DNA of 64,000 bases from CAYJLF01 sp964371055 (GTDB taxonomy: Bacteria; Eisenbacteria; RBG-16-71-46; CAIMUX01): assembly GCA_964371055.1 (NCBI GenBank), contig CAYJLF010000014.1, positions 99,675 through 163,674 on the forward strand, written 5' to 3'. Below the pieces are notes generated by a model. It was not told the DNA's origin and searched no databases. It was given only the letters and a program-made list of their open reading frames with translations. The translations under genes were made by a program, and so were the position numbers. The stretch's first letter is position 1. Each line of letters starts with the position of its first letter. This document shows positions 26,693-36,539 of the stretch, one piece after another.

Positions 26693-28123
26693 CTACCGGG
26701 TGACCACCAGCGGCCGGGAGGCTCTCTGCCCGGCGCCTTCCAGCCGGACGTAGTAAACCCCCGAGGCAACCTTGCGCCCGGACTCGTCTCGTCCGTCCCA
26801 CACAACACTCCCCGGCGCTGACGCAGATCCGGCAGGTCGGCCGTCGCTCTCGCCGCAAAGGTCTCGGATGACTCTCCCGGCGGCATCGCAGATGGCGAGC
26901 CGAACGGCCGCATCGCGCGGTGCGTCAGAGAGGATGTAAGTGATCCGCGTCCAGTCGCGCATCGGGCTCGGTTCGCAGCGGACGAGGCGCCCGGATCGCA
27001 CGTCCGGCGACACCGACCCACCCGGCACGTCACTGACATCGCAAGCCACCGGCCAGGCACCCATCAGTCCGCACTCAGGATTGCTCTCCGGCGCACAGGG
27101 AGATTCCGCATTCAGGCCGTAGGGAGACTCCGGGTTCTGGAGTAGGCAGAGAAGCGGATCTTCATGTAGATTGCCGTTCACTCCAAGCTGGTCCGCGACG
27201 CATGGCAGCCAGTCGAGCATTCCGTTTCCGAAGATGTCGCAACAGGTCAGCACATAGGGATCGCCCTGGCTGCAGTAGACCGCGGGATACTCGCCAAATG
27301 CCACGATGGAATGCGAGATGCTGAACGTGGACGGGGTTCCGCCCGGACAGGCCATCCCGCTCCCGTGCCCTGTGTTGCCGACGATCGTGCAATGATCCAC
27401 CTGGAGATGAGAGTCCGCGAAACACTCCAGGGCCCCGCCGGCCGCCTCCGCGTGATTCTGCACGAACGTGCAACGGGCAACGGTGAGCGTCGCGTGATCC
27501 CAGAGCTCCACGCCGCCGCCATAGGATGCCGAGCACAGTTCGATCAGGCAGTGTTCCAATCGCGGGCTGCTGAAGGTCTGGACGTTCAGAGCCCCGCCAA
27601 ATACCTCCGCATGACAGCGCAGGAAGACGCAGTCGGTGATGAGCGGGGAGGACTCCAGACAGCCAATCGCCCCCCCGTCCGAGCCGGCGCTGCAGCTCAC
27701 GAACCGGCAGTGGCGGATGGTCGGTGAGGCCTGGTGGAGCAGATTGATGGCGCCTCCGGTGTTGGCCAGGCCATTGGCGATGGTCAGCCCCTCGATGACG
27801 CAGCCGGGACCGGTGGCCGAGTCCAGGCGCAGGCCATTCCCCAACATCTCGCAGTCCAGAATGCAGGTCTCGGGATCGTTTCCTTCGGAGTGGATAGAGA
27901 TCTCGAGACTACTGCAGTCAATGCTGCGGTTTCCGGAACCTCGATACGTTCCGGGGGCCAGGACCACTTCGTCCCCATCCACCGACGCGGAGATTGCCGC
28001 CTGGATGGTCGGGTAGGGACCGCTACCGTCCGGAAAGACGTGACGCGTGGTCGAGGCGGCGGGCGCAGCCGTGATCGCCGCCAGAGAGACCACCAGACCG
28101 AACCGACATGGCAGGCTTGACAT
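26693..28123 (-). CDS. Secreted right-handed beta-helix protein with FlgD-like C-terminus
   Basis: ATG 28123 (MSSLPCRFGL) follows GGGGAAGGTGCCT; the longer frame has no support. The 476-residue product has a signal peptide. It opens with HVFPDGSGPYPTIQAAISA and EVVLAPGTYRGSG, the N-cap typical of DUF1565/pectate-lyase-like parallel beta-helices. Short coils follow (~95-320), such as ASPTIRHCRFVSCSAGSDGGAI and SPLITDCVFLRCHAEVFGGAL. Their regularly spaced Cys and GGAL/GGAI turns resemble polymorphic outer membrane protein repeats. The FlgD-like domain (~385-476) ends RASRPLVVTR. No catalytic residues for pectin or alginate lysis are evident. Divergent from the heparinase-like gene. Confidence 0.87.
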   Translation of the reverse strand: MSSLPCRFGLVVSLAAITAAPAASTTRHVFPDGSGPYPTIQAAISASVDGDEVVLAPGTYRGSGNRSIDCSSLEISIHSEGNDPETCILDCEMLGNGLRLDSATGPGCVIEGLTIANGLANTGGAINLLHQASPTIRHCRFVSCSAGSDGGAIGCLESSPLITDCVFLRCHAEVFGGALNVQTFSSPRLEHCLIELCSASYGGGVELWDHATLTVARCTFVQNHAEAAGGALECFADSHLQVDHCTIVGNTGHGSGMACPGGTPSTFSISHSIVAFGEYPAVYCSQGDPYVLTCCDIFGNGMLDWLPCVADQLGVNGNLHEDPLLCLLQNPESPYGLNAESPCAPESNPECGLMGAWPVACDVSDVPGGSVSPDVRSGRLVRCEPSPMRDWTRITYILSDAPRDAAVRLAICDAAGRVIRDLCGESDGRPAGSASAPGSVVWDGRDESGRKVASGVYYVRLEGAGQRASRPLVVTR

Positions 28124-28207
28124 AGGCACCTTCCCCTTCTGGCGCCTCGATCGATGCCATGGCCGCCGACAGGGGGCGCCCGCCACCGGCGGAGTCTCGC
28201 GTCACCG

Positions 28208-28213
28208 ATGATA
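28208..28213 (-). promoter_or_regulatory. Putative -10 element, TATCAT
   Basis: GCGGAGTATCATCG lies 85 bp upstream of the beta-helix gene. Confidence 0.4.
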
Positions 28214-28348
28214 CTCCGCGAAACGCCCCCGGTGTTCGGGAGACTCCATCCCCCCGAAGACGTAGCCGGTCGGAGCGCCCTGGCCCGCAGCGGCCGGCCG
28301 ACGCCCGGATCGGCCCGCCAGGATCGACAGCTGTGCATACGCTCGGAT

Positions 28349-28354
28349 ATCATT
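28349..28354 (+). promoter_or_regulatory. Putative -10 element, TATCAT
   Basis: CTCGGATATCATTGG lies 37 bp upstream of the heparinase-like start. Confidence 0.35.
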
Positions 28355-28390
28355 GGGGTGGGTCGGCGTGGACGCAGCCTGGGGGATCGC

Positions 28391-31264
28391 ATGAGGTGGC
28401 CATCGATCACGAGCCTGGCAGTGGCGATTCTCCTCCTCGAGGCGGCGCTATCGTCAGCGCGCTCACAGGTGCTCGACCTCCCTCCCCACCCGCGCTTGAT
28501 CGTCTACGGGACGACGACGAACCCGACCCGCCTGGAGGAGCTTCGCTCACTGGTCGACGCAACCGGATCGCCGCCGCAGTGGAGCGAGCGGAAGAAGGTG
28601 TCCGTCCTTGCCTTCCGCTCCCTGCGGGCGGGATCGCGGTTCTGGTCTGAGCGGAATCTCGAGGCGGAATGGGGAGAGAGGCCTATCCATCAGGACGAGC
28701 AGTATCGTTGCCTCGCGACCCTCGCCCTGACCGACCTTCTCATGAAATCCAAGGGCACTCTCTATCCGGAGTACACGGGAAATCGGATCTATGCCCAGAA
28801 AGCCAACGCCTTCCTCCATTGGTGGCGCGATCACGACTTCCATCACTGGGGCCAGAACCCGGACTTGGCCAGCGGCACCGACCCGCTCGGCTACGCCGAG
28901 TTGCTGGCGGGGCACGCCCTCTTCTACGACTGGTGCCACGACTATCTCAGCGTGGCGGAACGGGCATACCACGCGCGCGCGATCTACCATCTCATGACCG
29001 ACGAAGATCGCATGTACATCTTCCCCTATGGCGACTGGCGCAACGGCTGGTTCGACAACAACCATCTCGGAGTGATCTTCGGGGCAGTCGGCCTGGCCGC
29101 GCTCGCCCTGGATCAGGACGACCCCGTATTCAACCAGACGGCACGGGACTCGATCGCCTGGTACCGGGAGAAGGCCGCCACGCGCGTCCGCCAGTACCTC
29201 GATGCGAGCTACCAGGGCGGTGGCGCCGGTGTCGAAGGGGTCCTCTACGCGATGTACGGCCTGAATCTCGCGCTGCCGTATGCGCTCGCGACCGAGCGCC
29301 TTCGCACGGTGGCACCGGGATACGACGCGCTGCCGTGGAACATGCGCGTGGACGCCCCGCGGAACGCCTATCAGGCCCCGACCTGGCTCTACTGCGAGCA
29401 GTTGCCTTTCAACCCGTGCGGAGGAACCCCGCTGAACGACACCTCGCGCCCGCCCTATGACATCAACGCCAGTTTCCGCGCCTGGCCCTGGCTCATGGCC
29501 TTCTCCTCCGAGCAGTACCCCAATCTGTCCGTCCCCTTCTTCCACACGATCTACCCTCCCGCCGTGATCGAGGAGGCCGTGGCGGAGGACTTCGACGTCC
29601 AGGCCCCCGACCCGATCAGCGACCCCTTCGATGTCCGCCAGGTGACCGATCCGAACCCGGAGTGCTCGGCGGGCGAGCTCAACAGCTGCGGCATTCTCCT
29701 CGGCTGGCCGGAGCTCGATCCGTATCCGACCCTCGACCCGAGTGAGCTGACCCGCGGCAAGTACTTCCCCGGGCGCGGCATCACCTACTTCCGGACCGGA
29801 GTGCAGTCGCTGCGTCCGGACGGCACCCTGGATTGGCGACCCGACTCCTGTCTCATCACCTTCGAGTGCCGCCAGCATCCCACCTACCCCCCGGGCGTCA
29901 CGTCGTGGAGCGGCCACACACAGCAGGACGTCAACCACTTCACGCTCTTCTTTGCGCAGCAGCCCCTGTTCTACGACTCGGGGTACGCCGGCTGGGGGCG
30001 GCACCCGTCTTTCTTCTCCTATGCGCACAGTCTGCATGAGATCCGGATCGGCAGCGGCCCTTGGGAGGGCTTCACGGAGAACCGGACCCAGGGAGTCGCG
30101 ATCGGATCGGTGATCGGGTCCGGCGTCGGTCCTTCCTTCGCCGGGGGGATCAACTCCGAGTGCTGGTCCTCGACGCACGTGGTCCGGAGCGTGCGGCGCA
30201 TCGTCGTGCTGCCGCGACCGGGCGTCCCGGCCCCCTACTTCCTGCTCCATGACGACTTCGAGTTGACGGCCAACGGCCGGGTCCGGGCGATCATGCAGAC
30301 GGGGAACGAATACGAGGGAGGACTCGTCAACGTCCCGCTGATCGAGGGGAACATGGCCCGCTGGGAGAAGGAAGATGCGCGCGCCGTCCTGGCGTTTCTC
30401 TCGCCACCGGGGATGTACCTCTCGACCCCCGTCCTGGCGCCGACCGATACGACCGAGTGGCCGGCGCACTGGATGGTGCGGGCGGAAGTCCCGACCAACC
30501 GGACGCGCCACCAGATCGTGAGCCTGGTGGAACCGCGCTTCGCGAGTGACGGCAGTCCGGAACTGGTCGCCGCATGCATCACCCTCCGGACCAGCGACCC
30601 GGAGGGCCTGGCCTACCAGATCGACAGCGGCCGTTTCACGGATGTCGTCGCCTTCCGCCCGTACGACCGCACGGAGAACTGGTGGATCTATCCGGAGGGA
30701 TATCCCCCCATCGAGGCCGAGCAGGCCACGGTGATGGCGATGCGGTTCGACGAGTCGACGGTGTCAGCCTACGCCACCCGCGCGGGACTGCTCAGCGGAG
30801 GGGGAATGCTCTCCTGCGGCGGGCGCAAGGTGGCCGCCCTGTCCGGTGGTCAGGCTTCGACCCTCTCCTTCTCCGAGACAGGCGCCTCCGCCTGGATCGA
30901 CGGGAACGCGACGCCGGAGTACTTCGTGGCTCCGATCCCGTTCGTCTCGACACCCGATCTGACCCGCCGGTCATCGTCAGAAGCGGGAAAGGCGAAGGGA
31001 CTGACCGAGTCCACGGTGCGCCGGATTCCGAACCCGTTGCGAGTGGGGGCACAGATCGAGTGGCACGGAGGTGAGGGGCCGATCGGAATCGGAGTCTACG
31101 ATCCCTCCGGCCGCCTGCTTCGGACCATCGAGGGCCGCGACGACCTGAGCATCCGATGGGACGGGCGCACGTCCAACGGAGACGCAATCCCCAGCGGGGT
31201 GTATCTCCTCCGCCTCCGACACGGCCAGTCCATCTCGACTCAGAGAGTGGTCATCGTGCGATGA
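28391..31264 (+). CDS. Secreted heparinase II/III-like polysaccharide lyase with FlgD-like C-terminus
   Basis: ATG 28391 opens directly into a signal peptide (MRWPSITSLAVAILLLEAAL), preceded by GGGGGATCGC; the ~80 in-frame codons upstream do not look exported. The product is 957 residues. Residues ~40-400 form an alpha-toroid with HALFYDWCHDYLS, GDWRNGWFDNNHLGVIFG and YLDASYQGGGAGVEGVLYAM. Residues ~520-800 are a beta-sandwich containing QQDVNHFTLFFAQQPLFYDSG, as in heparinase II/III-type lyases of uronic-acid polysaccharides. The FlgD-like domain (~870-957) ends TQRVVIVR. The exact substrate (alginate, heparan, other) cannot be told. Faces the LVIVD gene end to end with a 6-bp gap. Confidence 0.82.
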   Translation: MRWPSITSLAVAILLLEAALSSARSQVLDLPPHPRLIVYGTTTNPTRLEELRSLVDATGSPPQWSERKKVSVLAFRSLRAGSRFWSERNLEAEWGERPIHQDEQYRCLATLALTDLLMKSKGTLYPEYTGNRIYAQKANAFLHWWRDHDFHHWGQNPDLASGTDPLGYAELLAGHALFYDWCHDYLSVAERAYHARAIYHLMTDEDRMYIFPYGDWRNGWFDNNHLGVIFGAVGLAALALDQDDPVFNQTARDSIAWYREKAATRVRQYLDASYQGGGAGVEGVLYAMYGLNLALPYALATERLRTVAPGYDALPWNMRVDAPRNAYQAPTWLYCEQLPFNPCGGTPLNDTSRPPYDINASFRAWPWLMAFSSEQYPNLSVPFFHTIYPPAVIEEAVAEDFDVQAPDPISDPFDVRQVTDPNPECSAGELNSCGILLGWPELDPYPTLDPSELTRGKYFPGRGITYFRTGVQSLRPDGTLDWRPDSCLITFECRQHPTYPPGVTSWSGHTQQDVNHFTLFFAQQPLFYDSGYAGWGRHPSFFSYAHSLHEIRIGSGPWEGFTENRTQGVAIGSVIGSGVGPSFAGGINSECWSSTHVVRSVRRIVVLPRPGVPAPYFLLHDDFELTANGRVRAIMQTGNEYEGGLVNVPLIEGNMARWEKEDARAVLAFLSPPGMYLSTPVLAPTDTTEWPAHWMVRAEVPTNRTRHQIVSLVEPRFASDGSPELVAACITLRTSDPEGLAYQIDSGRFTDVVAFRPYDRTENWWIYPEGYPPIEAEQATVMAMRFDESTVSAYATRAGLLSGGGMLSCGGRKVAALSGGQASTLSFSETGASAWIDGNATPEYFVAPIPFVSTPDLTRRSSSEAGKAKGLTESTVRRIPNPLRVGAQIEWHGGEGPIGIGVYDPSGRLLRTIEGRDDLSIRWDGRTSNGDAIPSGVYLLRLRHGQSISTQRVVIVR

Positions 31265-31270
31265 CGAGCG

Positions 31271-33466
31271 CTATCGGATCCTCACCAGCCGCGTCGCCGC
31301 CGTCATTGGGCCGGCCTGAACGGCAATGAAGTAGGTGCCGGCGGGGACGGTACGGCCGCCGTCGTCTCGACCATCCCAGACGAGGCGAGGAAGATCGGTC
31401 AGATCGCGAACCCGGCGCCCCGCCGGATCGAAGACGCCGACTCGAACGGGGCCTCGCTGGGGGGGCGTGAATCGGATGTACGTCTCGCTCGAACTCGGGT
31501 TCGGCCAGACGCTGACGAGCGCCTGCGAAGCGCTCGGGCCGTTCCCCTCGATCGAAGCCGGCTGGTCGCACTGCCCGGGCAGGATCAAAAGACCGGCGCT
31601 GTAGTCGATGACGAAGACATGCCCACCCGAGGCCGCGACGCCGAGGGCGGCATCCGGCGTGTCCGCGCTCCCCACGAGACGGGGAGCGGCGGGATTGGTG
31701 ACGTCGACGACCTGGAGCCCGGAGTGGTCATCCGCCACGTAGGCGAACTGGGCGGAATCATCGGAGAGATCAACGCTCTCGGCATCGGAAAGGCCTTCGA
31801 CCTGCCCGACGATCGAGGGGCTCGCGGGATCGGAGAGGTCGACCACGAGGAGGCCGTCCACGCCCGCGACATACGCGAACGAGCCGAAGAGCGTCACATC
31901 ACGCGCCGGACCGGGCGTGTTCACGCTTCCCATGACCTGGGGGCTCGAGGGATCCGCGCAGTCGACCACGGTGAGCCCGCCGTCTCCCGCCACGACCGCC
32001 CGACTCCCGGCCAAGGCGAGGGCGGTCGCGCCGGAGGGAACCTCCACCCTCCCCGCGACCCAGGGGGCCGCCGGGTTTGAGAGGTCGATCACCAGGAGCG
32101 AATCGCCATCCGCGACGCAGGCACGTCCGGGCAGAACCGCCACATCACCGGCGTAGCCTGGGGTGTCCAACGTGCCGAGGATGGACAGGCTGGACGGGTT
32201 CGTGATCGCCACGACGTGCAGGCCCTCGACTCCGGCGGATACGCCGGCGTAGTTTCCCGCGACGGCCACTCCGGTATCGATCCCCGGGGTATCCAGGCTT
32301 CCCACGGTCTGCGGGGCCGCGGGGTTCGTGATCTCGACGGCGAGAAGGCCGTGGACCGCGTCGGTGACGAAGGCATGGGTCGCTGAGACCGCGACATCGC
32401 GGGAGTGATCGCCGGTGTCGACGCTTCCCACGACCGCCGGGCTCTGTGGGTTCGTGATGTCGAAGATCTGAAGTCCTTCGACCATGTCGGTGACGAAGGC
32501 GAACTCCCCACCGACGGCCACCGCGCTGCCGGTGCTCGGGACCCCCTGGCCGCCGATCGCCCGCGGGTCACTTGGAACCGTGACGTCGATCACCTGGAGG
32601 CCGTAGTAGTGCGCGACGTAAGCCCGGCCCGGCTCGATCGCGACCTCGAGGGCGTAGTTCTGGGTCGGCAGGCTACCGACGATCTGCGGGGATGCCGGGT
32701 TGCTGACATCGACGATCTGAAGCCCGGCGCCAAACGCTGCCACGTAGGCATAGCTGCCCAGAACCGCCACGCCAAAGGCGAAGTCGCCTGTCGCCACCAT
32801 CCCGGTGATCGACGGACTCGCGGGAAGGGTGATGTCGACCACGGTGAGGCCGGAGTAGCCCGCCACATAGGCGCGGCTTCCTGCGACGGCCACATCGATC
32901 GCCCCGCCCGGAATCGATACGGACCCCACGATGGTCGGGCTCGCCGGGTTCGCGACCTGGACCACTTGAAGCCCAGCGGCGCCATCCGCCACGTAGGCAT
33001 GCCCGGCCGCCACGGCAACGCTGTACGCCGTTCCCGGCGTGTCCACCGAACCGAGCACCTGCGGGCTCGAGGGGCTTGCCGCGTCGATGATCCGAAGTCC
33101 GCTCCCGGAGTCCGCGACGTAGACGCGGCTTCCCTCGGCATCCAGGCTGGAGGCGAAGCCGGGTGTGTCGGCCGTCCCGACGAGCAGAGGAGCGGTCGGA
33201 TCCGCGAGGCTGATCACCTGGAGACCCCAGGAGCCGTCTGCGACGAAGGCCCAGGCGAGGTCAACCGACAGATCGACTCCGCCGGCCGATCCCGGCGTGT
33301 CGACCGATCCGACCCAGTGGAGAAAAGCGCCGTAGTCGATGCAGTCGGCCAGGGCTGGAGCGGCGGAGCCGAGGCCCGCGGCGACCCAAAGCGCCAACCA
33401 CAGCGTCCTCACGCCCCACCACCGAGATTGGCCGCGATCGCCGGCGGCCGCCAAGGCCTCGTTCAT
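31271..33466 (-). CDS. Secreted LVIVD-repeat propeller protein with FlgD-like C-terminus
   Basis: ATG 33466 (MNEALAAAGD) follows GGGGAACCCGTC and a signal peptide comes next (cleavage near ALA-DC). The 731-residue mature protein starts DCIDYGAFLHWVGSVDTPG. About fourteen ~43-residue LVIVD-type units follow, each of the form GLQVVDVTNPASPxxVGSVDTPG. The FlgD-like domain (~645-731; VSVWPNPSSSETYIRF ... LVWDGRDDGGRTVPAGTYFIAV) ends TRLVRIR. Paralogous to the genes at 37970 and 63000; the CIDYG start is shared with the former. A surface binding or structural role is inferred. Divergent from the propeller gene at 33547 with an 80-bp shared promoter region. Confidence 0.88.
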   Translation of the reverse strand: MNEALAAAGDRGQSRWWGVRTLWLALWVAAGLGSAAPALADCIDYGAFLHWVGSVDTPGSAGGVDLSVDLAWAFVADGSWGLQVISLADPTAPLLVGTADTPGFASSLDAEGSRVYVADSGSGLRIIDAASPSSPQVLGSVDTPGTAYSVAVAAGHAYVADGAAGLQVVQVANPASPTIVGSVSIPGGAIDVAVAGSRAYVAGYSGLTVVDITLPASPSITGMVATGDFAFGVAVLGSYAYVAAFGAGLQIVDVSNPASPQIVGSLPTQNYALEVAIEPGRAYVAHYYGLQVIDVTVPSDPRAIGGQGVPSTGSAVAVGGEFAFVTDMVEGLQIFDITNPQSPAVVGSVDTGDHSRDVAVSATHAFVTDAVHGLLAVEITNPAAPQTVGSLDTPGIDTGVAVAGNYAGVSAGVEGLHVVAITNPSSLSILGTLDTPGYAGDVAVLPGRACVADGDSLLVIDLSNPAAPWVAGRVEVPSGATALALAGSRAVVAGDGGLTVVDCADPSSPQVMGSVNTPGPARDVTLFGSFAYVAGVDGLLVVDLSDPASPSIVGQVEGLSDAESVDLSDDSAQFAYVADDHSGLQVVDVTNPAAPRLVGSADTPDAALGVAASGGHVFVIDYSAGLLILPGQCDQPASIEGNGPSASQALVSVWPNPSSSETYIRFTPPQRGPVRVGVFDPAGRRVRDLTDLPRLVWDGRDDGGRTVPAGTYFIAVQAGPMTAATRLVRIR

Positions 33467-33487
33467 GACGGGTTCCCCATACCCTCC

Positions 33488-33493
33488 ATCATA
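33488..33493 (-). promoter_or_regulatory. Putative -10 element, TATGAT
   Basis: GCCGCGGTATGATGG lies 22 bp before the LVIVD gene start, implying a short leader. Confidence 0.35.
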
Positions 33494-33511
33494 CCGCGGC
33501 GGGAGGGGTGG

Positions 33512-33517
33512 TATACT
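33512..33517 (+). promoter_or_regulatory. Putative -10 element, TATACT
   Basis: GGGTGGTATACTCGG lies 30 bp before the start at 33547, back to back with the minus-strand site at 33488. Confidence 0.45.
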
Positions 33518-33546
33518 CGGGAACGGCTTCCGCGAGGAGGTTGAAG

Positions 33547-35046
33547 ATGCACACCCCGACGATCGGATCGACCCTGACCCGCCTGATGGCCGGGTGGACG
33601 GCACTGCTTCTCTGCGCCGGGCCGTCGCTCGCACAGCCCCCCGACACGCTTTGGACCAGGACGTTCGGCGGGACCAACATCGATGTGGGTTACGACGTGC
33701 GGCAGGCCACCGGCGGCGGTTTCATCGTGACGGGGTACACCCGTTCCTACGGCCTCCCCAGCCGCAACCTGTGGCTTCTGAAGACCGACCCTGCCGGCCA
33801 CGAGGAATGGAACCAGGCCTTCGGGGGCACCAGCGACGACGAAGGGGAATCGGTCTGGCCGACTGCCGACGGCGGCTACATTGCCGCCGGGTACACCCTC
33901 TCTTCCGGAGCGGGAGGCAAGGATGTCTGGCTGGTCCGGACGGACGCGGAGGGGAACGAGGAGTGGACGCGGACCTTCGGCGGCACGAGCGACGATGAGG
34001 CGTACGCGGTCCAGGAGACGGCCGATGGCGGCCTGATCGTCGCCGGGGCCACCTCATCCTTCGGCGCCGGCAGCCGGGACGCGTGGCTCATCCGCACCGA
34101 CGAGTCGGGCGCGCCGATCTGGACCCGGACTCTTGGAGGATACGGCTCGGACGGTGCCTGGTCCGTGTCGCAGACCTCCGACGGGGGGTTCATCCTCTCG
34201 GGCTGGACCTTCTCCTATGGTCCCGGCTACGTCGGGAACGCCTGGCTCGTGAAGACCGACTCGTTGGGCACGCTCGAGTGGCAACAGGCGCTCGGCGGCT
34301 CCGACGCGGACCGAGGTTACTGCGTGCAGCAGACCTCCGACGGTGGGTACATCATGGCTGGCTACACCGACTCCTTCGGCGCGGGGCTCTACGACCTCTA
34401 CCTGGTCAAGACCGACAGCGAAGGAACCACCGAGTGGAGCAAGACTTTCGGCGGGACTGGCCGGGACTATGGGTACTCCGTGGTGCAGACGGCCGACGGC
34501 GGGTACCTCGCGGCGGGATACACCCTCTCCTACGGCGCCGGAGGGGACGATGTGTGGCTCGTGAGGACGGATGCGGACGGGGACCTGGAGTGGCAGACCA
34601 CCTACGGAGGCTCTGCCTCCGATGTCGGCTACGCCGTGACGAAGACGACCGACGGCGGATACGCGGTGACGGGGCACACCCTCTCCTTCGGGGCGGGCGT
34701 GCACGACGTGTGGCTGATTCGCCTGGCGCCGGAGGATCCCTCTGCCGTCCCCCTCCCCGACGCCGCCGCGGCCGGCGCCGAGTTCGAGGTCCGGCCCAAC
34801 CCCTTCTCCCGGTCGGTGGCCGTGCGCTACGCCATTGCGCAACCATCGACGGTCAGGCTATCCATCCACGACACGGGTGGACGGCTGGTCAGGCTCGTGC
34901 AGGAAGAGCAGTCACGGTCTGGTGGCCACATCATGGTCTGGGATGGTCTCGGCCAGGCCGGATCTCCTGTTCCACCGGGGGTCTACTACTGCCGCCTCGA
35001 GGCCGGCAACCTCCGGACCGTCACCAAGGTCGTGCGTGTGAGGTGA
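33547..35046 (+). CDS. Secreted seven-unit beta-propeller protein with FlgD-like C-terminus
   Basis: GAGGAGGTTGAAG precedes ATG 33547; a longer in-frame start at 33508 has no binding site and would bury the signal peptide. The 499-residue product has a signal (cleavage near SLA-QP). Seven ~54-residue units follow, each reading approximately GGTxxDxGYxVxQTxDGGYIxAGYT, then a GAG..DVWLVKTD..G..EW stretch, so a seven-bladed propeller is expected. The C-terminal domain (~415-499; FEVRPNPFSRSVAVRYAI ... MVWDGLGQAGSPVPPGVYYCRL) ends TKVVRVR. No active-site residues are recognised. Confidence 0.88.
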   Translation: MHTPTIGSTLTRLMAGWTALLLCAGPSLAQPPDTLWTRTFGGTNIDVGYDVRQATGGGFIVTGYTRSYGLPSRNLWLLKTDPAGHEEWNQAFGGTSDDEGESVWPTADGGYIAAGYTLSSGAGGKDVWLVRTDAEGNEEWTRTFGGTSDDEAYAVQETADGGLIVAGATSSFGAGSRDAWLIRTDESGAPIWTRTLGGYGSDGAWSVSQTSDGGFILSGWTFSYGPGYVGNAWLVKTDSLGTLEWQQALGGSDADRGYCVQQTSDGGYIMAGYTDSFGAGLYDLYLVKTDSEGTTEWSKTFGGTGRDYGYSVVQTADGGYLAAGYTLSYGAGGDDVWLVRTDADGDLEWQTTYGGSASDVGYAVTKTTDGGYAVTGHTLSFGAGVHDVWLIRLAPEDPSAVPLPDAAAAGAEFEVRPNPFSRSVAVRYAIAQPSTVRLSIHDTGGRLVRLVQEEQSRSGGHIMVWDGLGQAGSPVPPGVYYCRLEAGNLRTVTKVVRVR

Positions 35047-35121
35047 TCGGAGTCCCGACCGTTCCACTCGGCCGCGTCGTCGCCGGCCGCGAACTCGGCC
35101 GGAACCTGCGGGGTGGGCACG

Positions 35122-36354
35122 ATGGACTACTTCGATCTCTTCCATCTCCTCGAGCGCACCGTGAACTACGGGGACGACCTGATCCCGATCGACCGTCACG
35201 TCAGAGTCATCACGCGCTCCTTCCGCTCGCAACACCAGTGGATCGTCTCTGGCGCGACAGACTACCGCTGCCCCACCCATGGAGTCGCCCTCACGGAACC
35301 TGAGCCGCACGTCTCGGGGGCCGGGGCGAGCGCCCGGAGCCTCGATGTCCACGACATCCAGGTCTCGGAGAATCACGACTTTCGATACCACGTCTTTCTG
35401 CCGGCGTCCGCCCCTCGGGTCGACGAGGTCATCTTCCTCTTCCACGGTCTCAACGAGAAGTACTGGCACAAGTACTTTCCCTGGGCTTATCACCTCGCCG
35501 CGAACACCGGTAAGGGCGTGATCCTCTTTCCCATCGCGTTCCACATGAATCGGGCGCCGATGGCCTGGAGCGATCGCCGGCTGATGCACCGCGTTTGCGC
35601 GGAGCGCCGGCATGCGTACCCCGAGGTGATCGGCTCCACCCTGTCCAACGCGGCGATCAGCACCCGGCTTCAAGCCCGGCCACAACGCTTCATCTGGTCA
35701 GGATTGCAGAGCTACTACGACGTCCACCAGCTCATCGGAGAGATCGCCGCGGGTGCGCATCCGCAGATCGATCCCTGGGCCACCTACGACTTCTTCGCCT
35801 ATTCGATTGGCTGTCTTCTCGCCCAGATCCTGCTCATGACCGATGCGTCGGGCCGACTGGCGAAGAGCCGGATGTGCCTCTTCTGCGGCGGGGCGGTTCT
35901 GAATCACATGTCCCCGGTCTCCCGCGTCATCCTCGACAGCGAGTGCAACGTCGCCCTCTATTCGTACGCCGTCGAACACCTTGAAAGCCACCTCCGGCGC
36001 AACGAACGGCTGCGCCACTTCCTGGGCGACTCCCACCCGGAGGGGCTGAACCTCCGCTCGATGCTGAACTACAACGTCATGCGCCGGGAGCGCGAGGAAT
36101 GCTTCCGTCAGCTCGGGCCGCGCATCCTCGCCATCGCCCTGGAGTCCGACCAGGTGGTACCCGAGTACGAGGTGAGAAACGCCCTGCAAGGAGCGGCGCG
36201 CGATCTCCCGTCCCACGTCGAGGTTCTGGACCTGCCCTATCCGCACCGGCACGAGGATCCCTTCCCCATGAATGCGGCCTGTCGCGGCGCCGTAGATCAC
36301 GCCGCCCGGCAGGTCCTCGGGCTGGCGACGGACTTCCTGACCAGGCAACCATGA
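35122..36354 (+). CDS. Cytoplasmic alpha/beta-hydrolase fold protein (DUF6051-like)
   Basis: I prefer ATG 35122, six bases after GGGGTGG; a GTG nine bases earlier is also possible. The 410-residue product has no signal peptide. VIFLFHGLNEKYWHKYFPWAY resembles the oxyanion region of alpha/beta hydrolases, and FAYSIGCLLAQ gives a nucleophile elbow at Ser228. PHRHEDPFPMN near the C-terminus supplies a candidate catalytic His, and ESDQVVP an acidic residue. The segment GKGVILFPIAFHMNRAPMAWSD matches my memory of the DUF6051 family. Substrate unknown. It follows the propeller gene by 75 bp on the same strand and may share its transcript. Confidence 0.75.
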   Translation: MDYFDLFHLLERTVNYGDDLIPIDRHVRVITRSFRSQHQWIVSGATDYRCPTHGVALTEPEPHVSGAGASARSLDVHDIQVSENHDFRYHVFLPASAPRVDEVIFLFHGLNEKYWHKYFPWAYHLAANTGKGVILFPIAFHMNRAPMAWSDRRLMHRVCAERRHAYPEVIGSTLSNAAISTRLQARPQRFIWSGLQSYYDVHQLIGEIAAGAHPQIDPWATYDFFAYSIGCLLAQILLMTDASGRLAKSRMCLFCGGAVLNHMSPVSRVILDSECNVALYSYAVEHLESHLRRNERLRHFLGDSHPEGLNLRSMLNYNVMRREREECFRQLGPRILAIALESDQVVPEYEVRNALQGAARDLPSHVEVLDLPYPHRHEDPFPMNAACRGAVDHAARQVLGLATDFLTRQP

Positions 36355-36408
36355 TCGCCACTCGCAGTTCCAGTTCGCTGCCAATCTTTGACAGACAGCC
36401 GGCTGACT

Positions 36409-36537
36409 CTACTTGAAGATGCCGAAATGCCCCAAGACCCACCATAGGATCAAAAAGACGATAATCGTGGAGAGGCATCCTCCGCCCAGTTTCTTCGCGC
36501 CCCACCCTGCCGCGAGTCCTCGCAGAAGCTTGCTCAT
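36409..36537 (-). CDS. 42-residue single-span membrane protein
   Basis: The ORF has 43 codons including the stop. ATG 36537 follows GAAGGAGATAGGC, a strong binding site lying in the last codons of the serine hydrolase gene; the two genes are only two bases apart, so coupling is likely. The product begins MSKLLRGLAAGWGAKKLGGG, a basic amphipathic stretch. A Cys and one transmembrane helix follow (LSTIIVFLILWWVLG) and it ends HFGIFK. Similar tiny proteins with a GGGC-hydrophobic-WW-LGHF layout are familiar to me from other soil phyla, but I cannot name a family. It may regulate or anchor the neighbouring enzyme. Confidence 0.75.
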   Translation of the reverse strand: MSKLLRGLAAGWGAKKLGGGCLSTIIVFLILWWVLGHFGIFK

Positions 36538-36539
36538 GC

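Noticed and set aside
28547..30511. A 654-codon minus-strand frame opposite the heparinase-like gene
   Set aside because: Antisense shadow; the plus-strand product has a signal peptide, conserved lyase motifs and an FlgD-like domain.
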